Assembly: GCA_002422725.1 (NCBI GenBank)
Contig: DITE01000077.1
Coordinates: 1 to 64,000 of the forward strand
Origin: Bacteroidales bacterium UBA6192
GTDB lineage: Bacteria; Bacteroidota; Bacteroidia; Bacteroidales; F082
Direction of reading: 5' to 3'
DNA length: 64,000 nucleotides
The notes beneath the pieces were generated by a model. It saw only the letters and a program-made list of their open reading frames with translations, did no database searches and was not told where the DNA came from. Shown here piece by piece: positions 1 through 8,427 of the stretch. The translations under genes and the position numbers were made by a program. Within the stretch, counting starts at the first letter, position 1. Every line of letters begins with the position of its first letter.

Positions 1-132
1 GCCGATTTGAGGGCTGTTCAACAGATGCTGGGTCATGAGAGTATTACTACAACAGAAATTTACACGCATATTAACAGGGAATATCTTCGTGAAACCATTT
101 TTAATTTTCATCCAAGAAATAAACGCTTATAA
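1..132 (+). CDS. xerD: Tyrosine recombinase, C-terminal end (XerD-like), partial
   Basis: The frame is open from base 1 to the stop at 130-132 and encodes the last 43 residues of a tyrosine recombinase. The segment [15 protein letters not shown] is the classic end of the catalytic domain: LGH carries the conserved histidine region and the Tyr of IYTH is the nucleophile that attacks DNA. The following residues ([14 protein letters not shown]) match the C-terminal tail of chromosomal XerD proteins in this phylum better than integrases of mobile elements. XerD works with XerC at dif to resolve chromosome dimers. The N-terminal part lies outside the window, so XerC or a phage-type integrase cannot be fully excluded. 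Confidence 0.8.
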   Translation, partial: ADLRAVQQMLGHESITTTEIYTHINREYLRETIFNFHPRNKRL

Positions 133-183
133 CATGGAGCAATTGTTCCGGTCAGGGTTGGTGGGCAGTTAATGGGTATTCTT

Positions 184-633
184 TCAGAATTTTTCGATCT
201 CACCGTTGCTGTTTACAAGCACACCCCAGTTTACTGTTGAAAGCAAACCATCAACATAAAAAAAGTCAATCAATCCTTCCTCAAAAGTCAGCCGGCTTTC
301 GCCTTCTTCCCTATCAGTTTCAAATTCTTTGAACCCATTCTTTTTCATATGTTTGATAATACTCTTCTGATCCATTTGAAAAACCGGGACGTCGAAAAGT
401 TTGCACTCCGGATTATCAGTTTCAAAGCAAGAAATAACCGATTTTTCAACACCTTCAAAGAATATGGAAATGCCATGACTCCAATAATGAAGTATAACAG
501 TATTCATGTTATCCTCACCATCCATTTCGTCAATTTCCTCGGCATCCCCTATCATAGCAATGGTTTCTTCTATTGTTTGGCCAAATTTCAGGTTGCCTAG
601 ACCTTTTAAAGGAACGATTTCAAAATGAGTCAT
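184..633 (-). CDS. Hypothetical protein, 149 aa
   Basis: I do not recognise a family. The protein is acidic, has no signal peptide or membrane segment, and looks like a soluble cytoplasmic alpha/beta protein. The N-terminus has a pattern of a hydrophobic strand, then GLGNLKFGQTIEE, then a helix ending in IGDAEEI, which is reminiscent of the 'G-x-lkfG-xs-xe-evi-xxlG' openings of many small bacterial proteins, but that is only a resemblance. It faces the recombinase tail and is followed on its 5' side by about 260 bp of non-coding DNA. A TAnnTTTA-like element about 40 bp upstream could be its promoter. Confidence 0.6.
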   Translation of the reverse strand: MTHFEIVPLKGLGNLKFGQTIEETIAMIGDAEEIDEMDGEDNMNTVILHYWSHGISIFFEGVEKSVISCFETDNPECKLFDVPVFQMDQKSIIKHMKKNGFKEFETDREEGESRLTFEEGLIDFFYVDGLLSTVNWGVLVNSNGEIEKF

Positions 634-896
634 GGGATTGTTGTTTAAGTTTCGAGCGATAAATATAAACTAATTATGAGGTAGATCCAAGTTAAAAATA
701 TGTAATTCACTTTTTTTTTATCTGAAGTGTTTTCTTGAATCCGACTATTTCTAGTTGATTACAACTTGGTTATCTGGTTCTGACTGTCTGAAAGGGCAAT
801 AAATTGTCAGACAAACTAAATAGTGTTTATTGTTTAAGAAAGTTATTTGAGAATTCTCTGATAAAGCATTACCCTCTACCCTATTCTTCAACAGTT

Positions 897-1709
897 CTAA
901 AAAGGCGAACCGGGTTCTTTCGACATATGCTTAAAAACCAGTTTATCAGTGAGAGATGGAAATAGTTTATTAAGCCAGATGGTTGTTTTACCCTGATTGG
1001 TAAGCACCATACTATTCTTACGTTTCGCAATAGCAACAATCAGGTGATGAGCTACTTCTTCAGCCGACATCATATTTTTTTCATCGCGTGGCGACTCCCC
1101 CTGAGAACTGCCATCGGCAGCAAGTGCCGTACTGCGTATGTTTGAAGCCGTGAAACCCGGGCAGGCAATGAGCACATGCAAGCCTTTTCTAAGGTTTTCT
1201 ATGCGTAAGGATTCCAACAAGCCCTGCATAGCGAATTTCGACGCCGAATAGCCAGTGCGACCGGGAAGTCCTTTATAACCAGCGATTGATGATATGCCTA
1301 CAACCGATCCTTTTGATTTCAGCAAATAGGGTAAAGCAAATTTGGTACAATACACTGTTCCCCAAAAGTTTATATCCATAATCGTTTTGAGCACATTCAG
1401 ATCAGTTTTATCGAACAATGCGCGCATTGATATGCCGGCGTTGTTAATCAGTACATCAATCCGGCCATGTTGCTGAGCGGCAAATTCAATAAATGCCCTG
1501 CAATCCTCTTCTTTTGAAACATCTGTTCGCAAGGCTACCGCCTCAACCCCTGCTGCATTCAGCTCAATCACAACTTTGTCCAGTAACTCCATGTTGCGAG
1601 CGGCCAACACAAGTTTTGCCCCTTGCTTACCAGCTTCAAGCGCGGTAGCTTTGCCAATGCCAGAACTTGCGCCTGTTATTAGTACAACTTTGTTTAACAA
1701 CTTATTCAT
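897..1709 (-). CDS. Short-chain dehydrogenase/reductase (SDR family)
   Basis: A 270-residue classical SDR with a Rossmann fold. Visible motifs are the dinucleotide-binding TGASSGIG at residues 12-19, NNAG at 89-92, a serine in GISSIAG near 140, and the catalytic pair Tyr154 and Lys158 in YSASK. It should oxidise or reduce a hydroxyl/keto group with NAD(P)H; the substrate cannot be read from the sequence. The frame stays open for about 99 codons further upstream, but that extension is low-complexity and overlaps the next gene's promoter, and the normal SDR N-terminus begins at the ATG at 1709. It is divergent from the aminotransferase at 1845. Confidence 0.88.
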   Translation of the reverse strand: MNKLLNKVVLITGASSGIGKATALEAGKQGAKLVLAARNMELLDKVVIELNAAGVEAVALRTDVSKEEDCRAFIEFAAQQHGRIDVLINNAGISMRALFDKTDLNVLKTIMDINFWGTVYCTKFALPYLLKSKGSVVGISSIAGYKGLPGRTGYSASKFAMQGLLESLRIENLRKGLHVLIACPGFTASNIRSTALAADGSSQGESPRDEKNMMSAEEVAHHLIVAIAKRKNSMVLTNQGKTTIWLNKLFPSLTDKLVFKHMSKEPGSPF

Positions 1710-1826
1710 GATGAAAATATTTCGGTTTTTTTTGACGAATAACCGATCAGAAAGCATTAAACTAACTGACACAGGACTTCGTTTCAGATGTGCATATTGG
1801 CCATCCGATTGAAGGCCGAAATTACT

Positions 1827-1834
1827 TATTTTTG
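1827..1834 (+). promoter_or_regulatory. Putative -7 promoter element for the class III aminotransferase
   Basis: TATTTTTG matches the Bacteroidota -7 consensus TAnnTTTG and ends 10 bp before the ATG at 1845, implying a very short 5' leader. No good TTTG -33 box is visible at the expected distance. Confidence 0.4.
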
Positions 1835-1844
1835 CGAAAAAACA

Positions 1845-3038
1845 ATGCTTACAAACCGCCAACTTTTTAGCCTGCATCTGGGACTGCCTGCGGTTGTTTA
1901 TAATCCGGTTGAGATTGTGAGTGCTAAAGGTATTTATCTTTATGATGATCAGGGTAATACGTATGTTGATCTTGTTTCGGGTGTTTCGGTAAGTAATCTG
2001 GGGCATCTACACCCTCGTGTTGTTAATGCCATCAAAGATCAACTTGACAGATATATGCATGTAATGGTTTATGGCAAGTTTGTCCAGTCGCCGCAGGTTA
2101 AGCTTGCTGCCAGATTAGCAGGTTTGCTTCCTGACAAGCTTCAATCGGTTTATTTTGTCAATTCGGGAAGTGAGGCCATCGAAGGTGCTATAAAACTGGC
2201 TAAAAGGGTTACCGGCAGAACGGAAATGGTGAGTTTCAAAAATGCGTATCATGGCGGGACAGCCGGTACCCTGAGTTTATTGGGCTCCGAAACCTTAAAA
2301 AATGCTTTCAGGCCGTTGTTGCCTGATACGCGGATGCTCGATTTCAATCAGTTGGACCAGTTGGAACAAATTAGCGAACGCACTGCATGTGTCATCATTG
2401 AACCAATTCAGGCTGAAGCCGGTATCATTCTGCCAAACCCCGGCTATCTTGCTGCATTACGAAAAAAGTGTGATGTAACCGGAGCTATGTTGGTGTTCGA
2501 CGAAATTCAAATGGGTTTTGGACGCACTGGCCGATTGTTTGCATTTGAACATGAAGGAGTTGTTCCTGATATTTTATGCATAGCAAAAGCGATGGGAGGA
2601 GGCATGCCTATTGGAGCGTTTATATCATCGAGGGACAATATGTTGAGTTTAACACATCATCCTGAGCTGGGCCACATCACAACATTTGGGGGGCATCCGG
2701 TTAGCTGTGCTGCATCCCTGGCAGCTATTGAGGTGTTGATTGACGAGCGTCTTATCGAACAGGCTGATGAAAAAGGAAAACTATTTGCTGATTCTCTGAT
2801 CAGACTGCGGCATGTGACAGCTATCAGGCAGGCTGGTCTGATGTTGGCAGTTGAACTTGAAAGCGAAGCAATTCTTGATGATATCATGAAAAAGTTTTCG
2901 GAAAACCGGATCATCGTTGACAGGTTTTTGTTTAACAGCAAAAGTTTCAGGATAGCACCCCCGCTTAATATTGAAAAAAGTGAAATTCTAAAAATTCTTG
3001 AGATATTAATTCCAATTATCGATACAACAAATATTTAA
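1845..3038 (+). CDS. Class III PLP-dependent aminotransferase
   Basis: A 397-residue fold-type I aminotransferase of class III, the group of acetylornithine, ornithine, GABA and related omega-aminotransferases. Visible motifs are the phosphate-binding SGSEA at 107-111, YHGGT at 135-139, Asp219 in FDEIQ which contacts the pyridine nitrogen, and Lys248 in IAKAMGGG which should carry PLP. The glycine-rich loop [10 protein letters not shown] near 280 is also typical. It transfers an amino group between an omega-amino compound and a keto acid; the exact substrate is unknown. An upstream in-frame extension of 19 residues contains the promoter and was rejected in favour of the ATG at 1845. It is the first gene of a tight plus-strand run; GGT starts 10 bp after it. 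Confidence 0.85.
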   Translation: MLTNRQLFSLHLGLPAVVYNPVEIVSAKGIYLYDDQGNTYVDLVSGVSVSNLGHLHPRVVNAIKDQLDRYMHVMVYGKFVQSPQVKLAARLAGLLPDKLQSVYFVNSGSEAIEGAIKLAKRVTGRTEMVSFKNAYHGGTAGTLSLLGSETLKNAFRPLLPDTRMLDFNQLDQLEQISERTACVIIEPIQAEAGIILPNPGYLAALRKKCDVTGAMLVFDEIQMGFGRTGRLFAFEHEGVVPDILCIAKAMGGGMPIGAFISSRDNMLSLTHHPELGHITTFGGHPVSCAASLAAIEVLIDERLIEQADEKGKLFADSLIRLRHVTAIRQAGLMLAVELESEAILDDIMKKFSENRIIVDRFLFNSKSFRIAPPLNIEKSEILKILEILIPIIDTTNI

Positions 3039-3048
3039 TGAGATCATT

Positions 3049-4734
3049 ATGAAATATTTCATTTTAGTCGTAATCGTACTTATTTCACTCTCCTCTCCTG
3101 CTCAGGACAGGATTACGGGCATGTCGCGATCGTCGCGATCAGAGGTAATTGCCAATCATGGAATGGCAGCTACAAGTCAGCCTTTAGCAACACAAGTAGC
3201 CATTGAAATATTAAAGAAAGGTGGTAATGCTATTGATGCTGCCATTGCGGCCAATGCAGTCCTGGGTGTTGTGGAGCCTACAGGTTGCGGTATCGGCGGC
3301 GATTTATATGCAATCATCTGGGACGTCAGCACCAAGAAACTATATGGAATAAATGGCAGCGGACGTTCACCAGTTAAATTGACACTTGACTATTTCAGAA
3401 GCAAGAATATCAGAAATATACCCTCCTACGGACCACTACCGGTCACTGTTCCAGGCTGTGTTGACGCCTGGGCCGAAATGCATGAAAAATTTGGTTTGCT
3501 ACCTGTTGAGCAGATTCTGGAGCCGGCTATTGCTTACGCAAACGAAGGTTTTCCAGTGTCGGAAGTGGTTGCCTATTATTGGCAACTTAATGCCGACCGG
3601 CTTATGAAATATCCGAATTTTGTTGAGACTTTTACAAACAATGGCAATATTCCGGCGAAGGGAGAAATTTTCAGAAACCCTGCACTTGCACACACTTATA
3701 GTTTGCTTGCCCGGCAAGGGTTCAGAAGTTTTTACGACGGGGCTGTGGCTGATACAATTGCTTCATTTATTGCCTCACAAGGTGGATTTCTGACCAAGGC
3801 TGACCTGATGGCTCATCGCAGTGAATGGGTTGAACCGCTGTCAACCAATTACAGGGGATATGATGTATGGGAGCTGCCACCCAACGGACAAGGAATAGCT
3901 GTGCTACAAATGTTAAATATGATTGAACCCTATGATATTGGCTCAATGGGTTTTGGTAGTGTGGCACACCTTCACCTTTTTATTGAGTCAAAAAAACTGG
4001 CATTTGAAGACAGAGCCAAATATTATGCTGATCCCGCATTTGCGAAAGTAGATGTTAATAAGCTGATATCTAAATCATATGCGATGGAAAGGATGAAACT
4101 GTTCGACCCTGCAAAAGCATCAAACACCTACCCTGCCGGTAATATTGAGTCGGGCAATACGATTTATCTGACTGTTGCTGACAAGGAAGGGAATTTTGTG
4201 TCGTTAATACAGAGTAATTATCGGGGAATGGGCTCGGGCATGGTACCTCCTGAGCTTGGATTTATGCTTCAAAACCGGGGTGAACTTTTTGCACTCGATG
4301 AAAATCATTTGAATTTGTATGCACCCGGAAAAAGACCATTTCACACCATTATTCCCGGCTTTGTTACCAAAAACAACATACCATGGCTAAGTTTTGGTTT
4401 GATGGGAGGCGCAATGCAGCCACAAGGACACGTTCAGATACTGATGAATCTCATTGATTTTGGTATGAATCTGCAAGAGGCCGGAGATGTATCTCGCATA
4501 AATCATGAAGGATCGAGTCAGCCAACTGGTGGAAAGATGACCGACAGTGGCTGGGTTAATCTCGAAACAGGCTTTGAATATGAGGTGATTCGCGAACTGA
4601 TGAAAATGGGGCATCGGATAAAGTTTGATGTTGGCGGTTATGGCGGTTATCAGGCGATAATGTGGGATGAAAAGAACAAAGTTTTTTATGGAGCTTCAGA
4701 GTTCAGAAAAGATGGTCAGGCTGCAGGATATTGA
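3049..4734 (+). CDS. ggt: Gamma-glutamyltranspeptidase-like Ntn hydrolase, exported
   Basis: A 561-residue member of the gamma-glutamyltransferase family with an N-terminal signal peptide (hydrophobic run ending SSPAQ). The large-subunit motif GGNAIDAA and PTGCGIGGD are clear. The autoprocessing threonine is Thr371 in GNTIYLTVAD, aligning with the Thr that becomes the nucleophile of the small subunit. The usual TTH sequence is TIY here, as in the YwrD-like branch, and GLMGGAMQPQGH replaces the glutathione-type PGGSR region. It probably hydrolyses or transfers gamma-glutamyl groups from peptides in the periplasm, but true glutathione activity is uncertain. It lies between an aminotransferase and the exported deiminase, consistent with scavenging of amino-acid derivatives. 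Confidence 0.88.
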   Translation: MKYFILVVIVLISLSSPAQDRITGMSRSSRSEVIANHGMAATSQPLATQVAIEILKKGGNAIDAAIAANAVLGVVEPTGCGIGGDLYAIIWDVSTKKLYGINGSGRSPVKLTLDYFRSKNIRNIPSYGPLPVTVPGCVDAWAEMHEKFGLLPVEQILEPAIAYANEGFPVSEVVAYYWQLNADRLMKYPNFVETFTNNGNIPAKGEIFRNPALAHTYSLLARQGFRSFYDGAVADTIASFIASQGGFLTKADLMAHRSEWVEPLSTNYRGYDVWELPPNGQGIAVLQMLNMIEPYDIGSMGFGSVAHLHLFIESKKLAFEDRAKYYADPAFAKVDVNKLISKSYAMERMKLFDPAKASNTYPAGNIESGNTIYLTVADKEGNFVSLIQSNYRGMGSGMVPPELGFMLQNRGELFALDENHLNLYAPGKRPFHTIIPGFVTKNNIPWLSFGLMGGAMQPQGHVQILMNLIDFGMNLQEAGDVSRINHEGSSQPTGGKMTDSGWVNLETGFEYEVIRELMKMGHRIKFDVGGYGGYQAIMWDEKNKVFYGASEFRKDGQAAGY

Positions 4735-4744
4735 GTTAAACCAT

Positions 4745-6382
4745 ATGACTATGAGAACCTATTTGCTTATTTCTTTTATGTTGTTATTCAATGCAGGTGT
4801 GATTGCTCAACTTGCAGTAGTCAATCCGGCTGAATTTGAAAAAAACGAAGGCGTCTTGCTGGTTTGGGATTACAGCAACTCCAGAGATTCCATTACAGCC
4901 AATATTGCCAGGCATGCTCAAAAGGAAGGCAAAGTATGGATTATTTATTATCCTGGACAGGCTCCTGCTGATACGGCTCAAATCAAGGATTATTTGTTGA
5001 GCAGAGGTGTTACTGTAGAAAATCTGTTTTTTATTCCCGGATGGACCGAAACCTTATGGATTCGCGACTTTGGGCCACTGAGTGCTTATGCATCTTTTGG
5101 CAAAGGTCTAAGACGCTTTATGTACGATCCAGGCTACTCGGCTTATGGAAGACCAAAGGATGATTCGATTCCACATCAACTTGCCCGTCAATGGGAATGG
5201 CCTCCGAGAAATCTGGGACTCGAGCTGGAGGGTGGCAACCTGATTTTTGATGGGTTATGGAGAGGCTTTGGATCAAAACGTATATGGGAACAAAACCCTG
5301 GTCTGACTCCTGACGAAATCAGATTACTTTTAATGGACAGGTTTAACCTGATGGATTTTATTTTTCTTGACAACCTGAACAATAGTGGCGGAGGCATCTG
5401 GAAACATGTGGACATGTATATGAAAGTGATTGATTACGAAACAATTCTGGTTTCATCTTACCCCGATTTTTTGCCAGACTTCCCTGTAATTGAATCAATA
5501 GTCGGATTACTCGAGAATACACCAACATATTTCGGAAAGCCCTACAAGGTAATTCGCATTCCGGCACCGCCTAAAGCAAACGGTGAATGGGCAACAACCC
5601 AAAATGACGAAATGCGGACATATACCAATTCATTGATAATTAATTCGACAGTCATTGTTCCTTCCTATGACCTTCCGGACTGGGACAATCAGGCAAAAGC
5701 AATATATGAGCAAAACATGCCTGGTTATACGATTGAGATGGTTGATTCGAGGATGTTGACAATATTGGGGGGCGCTATACATTGTATTACCAAAGAGGTT
5801 CCTGCTGCCGGATTTAATCGGATAATACACGAAAAGGTAACTCAAGGCCAAGCATTTGAAAAAGATTTTGTGATTGGTTGTCTGGCTTCTTCCGACACAA
5901 CTGTTTTTAGCATGTGGTTATATTATAAGATGAATGATCAGGAAACTTACACCAAGGTTCCAGTTCATCTCACCTGTCCGCTTCACTTTGGTGTGATTGA
6001 AAACCTGCAACCTGATGACACCATATCGTATTATCTTGAGCTGAATACGGAATCAGATACCATTACCTATCCGTTGACTGCTCCTGAAGGAAGTTTTACA
6101 TTCTGGTTTAATCCAGTTGGATTATCAGAAGGAATAACTCAAAACAATGATTTAAAAGTGTACCCCAATCCGGCTTCAGAGTCTATTGTTATCGAAACTA
6201 TTGATTGGTTGGAATCCCCTATGCAGCTGACAATAAGCAACCTTGCGGGACAAATTGTTTTTTCTGTTGTATTGAATGAAACCAAAATTGAAATTGACCC
6301 AGATCTTCCTGAAGGTGTTTATATTATAAATGTTTCGTCACAGGATCGGGCTTTTCGTTCGAAATTGGTTATAAGAAAATAG
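4745..6382 (+). CDS. Secreted peptidylarginine deiminase-like protein with T9SS sorting domain
   Basis: A 545-residue guanidino-group-modifying enzyme of the agmatine deiminase/bacterial PAD family. It has a signal peptide (cleavage near AGVIAQ), a deiminase domain to about residue 375, an Ig-like domain, and a C-terminal type A T9SS domain beginning KVYPNPAS and ending KLVIRK. The whole catalytic set is present: Asp108 in WIRDFGP, His221 and Asp223 in KHVDMY, an Asn in TNSLIIN, and Cys347 in GGAIHC. Order and spacing closely follow the Porphyromonas gingivalis PAD (PPAD), including the Ig module before the sorting domain. It should convert arginine side chains or free arginine-like compounds to citrulline plus ammonia outside the cell. 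ATG at 4745 was chosen; 4751 is also possible. Confidence 0.87.
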   Translation: MTMRTYLLISFMLLFNAGVIAQLAVVNPAEFEKNEGVLLVWDYSNSRDSITANIARHAQKEGKVWIIYYPGQAPADTAQIKDYLLSRGVTVENLFFIPGWTETLWIRDFGPLSAYASFGKGLRRFMYDPGYSAYGRPKDDSIPHQLARQWEWPPRNLGLELEGGNLIFDGLWRGFGSKRIWEQNPGLTPDEIRLLLMDRFNLMDFIFLDNLNNSGGGIWKHVDMYMKVIDYETILVSSYPDFLPDFPVIESIVGLLENTPTYFGKPYKVIRIPAPPKANGEWATTQNDEMRTYTNSLIINSTVIVPSYDLPDWDNQAKAIYEQNMPGYTIEMVDSRMLTILGGAIHCITKEVPAAGFNRIIHEKVTQGQAFEKDFVIGCLASSDTTVFSMWLYYKMNDQETYTKVPVHLTCPLHFGVIENLQPDDTISYYLELNTESDTITYPLTAPEGSFTFWFNPVGLSEGITQNNDLKVYPNPASESIVIETIDWLESPMQLTISNLAGQIVFSVVLNETKIEIDPDLPEGVYIINVSSQDRAFRSKLVIRK

Positions 6383-6388
6383 TGATTT

Positions 6389-7162
6389 ATGGGACAGGTT
6401 TTTTTGCTGAATGAGTCTCATGTTTTCCCTGATGCCGATCTGGCATCGCCTGAGGGATTGATTGCTATTGGCGGAGATTTAAGTCCAGATCGTGTTTTAA
6501 AAGCCTATTCACAAGGCATATTTCCCTGGTACAACGATGGAGACCCTATCATGTGGTGGTCACCCGATCCGAGAATGGTGTTGTTTCCTGAACGTTTTCG
6601 TTTATCAAAAAGCCTCAGAAAACTGATTCGTTCGCACACTTTTCGTTACAGCTTTGATCGGGCATTTGGCGAGGTGATAAATTCTTGTGCTCATTCGGTT
6701 CGTAACGGACAAGAAAGCGGAACATGGATAACAAGCGACTACAAACTGGCTTTCAAGGCATTGCATCAATCTGGTCTGGCTCATTCGGTCGAAGTGTATC
6801 AGAACGAAAAACTGGTGGGTGGCTTGTATGGCCTGTCGCTTGGTAAGGTTTTTTTTGGTGAGTCAATGTTTTTTCAGGTTCCGAATGCTTCCAAAGCTGC
6901 ACTGGCGTTCCTGATCGATTTTCTTTTGCAAAATAATTTCGATTTCATTGATGTTCAACAGAATACCGAACACCTTAGAAGTCTTGGAGCAGAGTTGATG
7001 CAAAGGAAGGTGTTTCTTCAAAGCCTAAATGAATCGCTTGATTGTGATAGCCTTATTGGTGTTTGGGGAAGTGGAAACGAAGTGCTTGACAGGCTTGATT
7101 TCAATCGTGCAGGTATTAGGAATAGCCTGTCTGAAAAAATGCAATCTAATAGGTCAATGTAA
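6389..7162 (+). CDS. aat: Leucyl/phenylalanyl-tRNA--protein transferase
   Basis: A 257-residue Aat protein, slightly longer than usual because of a C-terminal tail. The N-terminal signature PEGLIAIGGDLSPDRVLKAY, GIFPWY, WWSPDPR and the central ESGTWIT, GGLYGLSLGKVFFGESMF are all intact. It transfers Leu or Phe from aminoacyl-tRNA to the N-terminal Arg or Lys of proteins, marking them for ClpS/ClpAP degradation. It starts 6 bp after the deiminase gene and is followed closely by guanine deaminase, so the three are probably cotranscribed although they act in different compartments. Confidence 0.95.
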   Translation: MGQVFLLNESHVFPDADLASPEGLIAIGGDLSPDRVLKAYSQGIFPWYNDGDPIMWWSPDPRMVLFPERFRLSKSLRKLIRSHTFRYSFDRAFGEVINSCAHSVRNGQESGTWITSDYKLAFKALHQSGLAHSVEVYQNEKLVGGLYGLSLGKVFFGESMFFQVPNASKAALAFLIDFLLQNNFDFIDVQQNTEHLRSLGAELMQRKVFLQSLNESLDCDSLIGVWGSGNEVLDRLDFNRAGIRNSLSEKMQSNRSM

Positions 7163-7175
7163 TAACAAAGTCAAA

Positions 7176-7661
7176 ATGAAACAATTTGAAGAAGAACAGT
7201 TTGAATTTATGAATGAGGCTATAAGGCTGGCACATGGTAATATAAAATCAGGCAAAGGTGGTCCATTTGGTGCAGTAGTTGTAAAAGATGGTAAAATTGT
7301 TGGAAGAGGGTCGAATTTGGTAACACAGAACAATGATCCAACAGCCCATGCAGAAATTGTCGCTATTCGCGATGCATGCGCGAATTTGGATAGTTTTCAG
7401 CTTAGTGATTGCGACATTTATTCAAGTTGTGAACCTTGCCCAATGTGTCTCGGAGCGATTTTTTGGGCCAGGCCCTCAAGGCTATTTTTTGCAGCCACCA
7501 GAGAGGATGCTGCACAGGCTGGTTTCGACGATTCCTATCTGTACGATCAAGTACCTTTGCCAGTTGAATTGAGGGATCTTACCACATTGACTATGCTAAG
7601 AAATGAAGCCGTTAAAGTGTTTGAAGAATGGATCGAACTTGATCAGAAAATTCTTTATTAA
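7176..7661 (+). CDS. guaD: Guanine deaminase, CDA-fold
   Basis: A 161-residue cytidine-deaminase-fold enzyme. Zinc ligands and the catalytic Glu are seen in TAHAEIVAI and SCEPCPMCLGAIFWARP, and the tail contains AGFDDSYLYDQV, which is characteristic of the Bacillus-type guanine deaminase rather than the tRNA adenosine deaminase TadA. It should hydrolyse guanine to xanthine and ammonia. The frame is open upstream inside aat, but the ATG at 7176, preceded by a short intergenic stretch, gives the family's normal N-terminus. Confidence 0.88.
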   Translation: MKQFEEEQFEFMNEAIRLAHGNIKSGKGGPFGAVVVKDGKIVGRGSNLVTQNNDPTAHAEIVAIRDACANLDSFQLSDCDIYSSCEPCPMCLGAIFWARPSRLFFAATREDAAQAGFDDSYLYDQVPLPVELRDLTTLTMLRNEAVKVFEEWIELDQKILY

Positions 7662-7670
7662 AGTTAATTT

Positions 7671-8423
7671 ATGGATACCAGCAACCTATTTCAGGAAGCA
7701 GCTGAACTGATTATTCACAGCAAAAGTCTTGTAGCTTTTACAGGTGCCGGAATATCAGCTGAGAGTGGAATTCCTCCTTTCAGAGGTGATGGTGGATTAT
7801 GGAACCGGTACGACCCGGTTATACTGGAACTTGGCTATTTTATTTCACGTCCTGACGAATCATGGGAGGCCATAAGAACCATCTTCTATGATTTTTCCTC
7901 AAAAGTAAAACCAAATGCGGCTCATCTTGTGTTGGCAGATTGGGAAAAATCAGAAAAGTTGAAGTCAATCATTACACAGAATATTGATAATTTGCATACC
8001 CTGGCAGGAAGCAAAGAAGTGTTTGAATTTCATGGAAATTCTGAAAGATTGATTTGTTTGGATTGTGCTTCCATTTTTACAATATCAGAAATTAAACTGG
8101 ATATTCTGCCTCCTTTGTGTCCAAAATGTTTGGGACTTTTAAAGCCTGATTTTGTATTTTTTAGCGAAGGCATCCCCTCACTTACCTACCAGAAATCTGT
8201 CGAAGCGGCCTCTGCTTGCGATCTGATGCTGATTATAGGCACCTCGGGTGAAGTGTCTCCGGCTAACCAGCTTCCGCGTCTGACCAGATCACATCATGGA
8301 AAGATAATAGAGATTAATCTTAGTCCAACTTCGTATACCAATACGGTTACTGACTTGTTTATTCCCGGCAAGGCCAGTGAGATCCTGAGCATTCTTGATC
8401 AAACAATAAAAAACATAACTTAA
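7671..8423 (+). CDS. cobB: NAD-dependent protein deacylase (sirtuin)
   Basis: A 250-residue Sir2 family protein. Motifs: the NAD-binding GAGISAESGIPPFRG near residue 25, QNIDNLH, the catalytic His in FHGN, and a four-cysteine zinc site formed by CLDC and CPKC. Near the C-terminus GTSGEVSPANQLP corresponds to the GTS-phosphate loop. It removes acyl groups from protein lysines using NAD+. It lies 9 bp after guaD and 4 bp before the serine hydrolase. Confidence 0.93.
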   Translation: MDTSNLFQEAAELIIHSKSLVAFTGAGISAESGIPPFRGDGGLWNRYDPVILELGYFISRPDESWEAIRTIFYDFSSKVKPNAAHLVLADWEKSEKLKSIITQNIDNLHTLAGSKEVFEFHGNSERLICLDCASIFTISEIKLDILPPLCPKCLGLLKPDFVFFSEGIPSLTYQKSVEAASACDLMLIIGTSGEVSPANQLPRLTRSHHGKIIEINLSPTSYTNTVTDLFIPGKASEILSILDQTIKNIT

Positions 8424-8427
8424 TCCA

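Noticed and set aside
349..600. 83-residue ORF on the plus strand opposite the hypothetical gene at 184-633
   Set aside because: Exact antisense overlap with a more gene-like frame and no family features.
786..814. Short inverted repeat TGTCTGA/TCAGACA
   Set aside because: 7-bp arms with a 15-base loop and no T-run; could be chance.
1576..1812. Plus-strand ORF antisense to the SDR N-terminus
   Set aside because: Overlaps the SDR coding region; cysteine/serine-rich shadow translation.
7176..7661. tRNA adenosine deaminase TadA
   Set aside because: The C-terminal AGFDDSYLYDQV region matches the guanine deaminase family, though the zinc motifs are shared.
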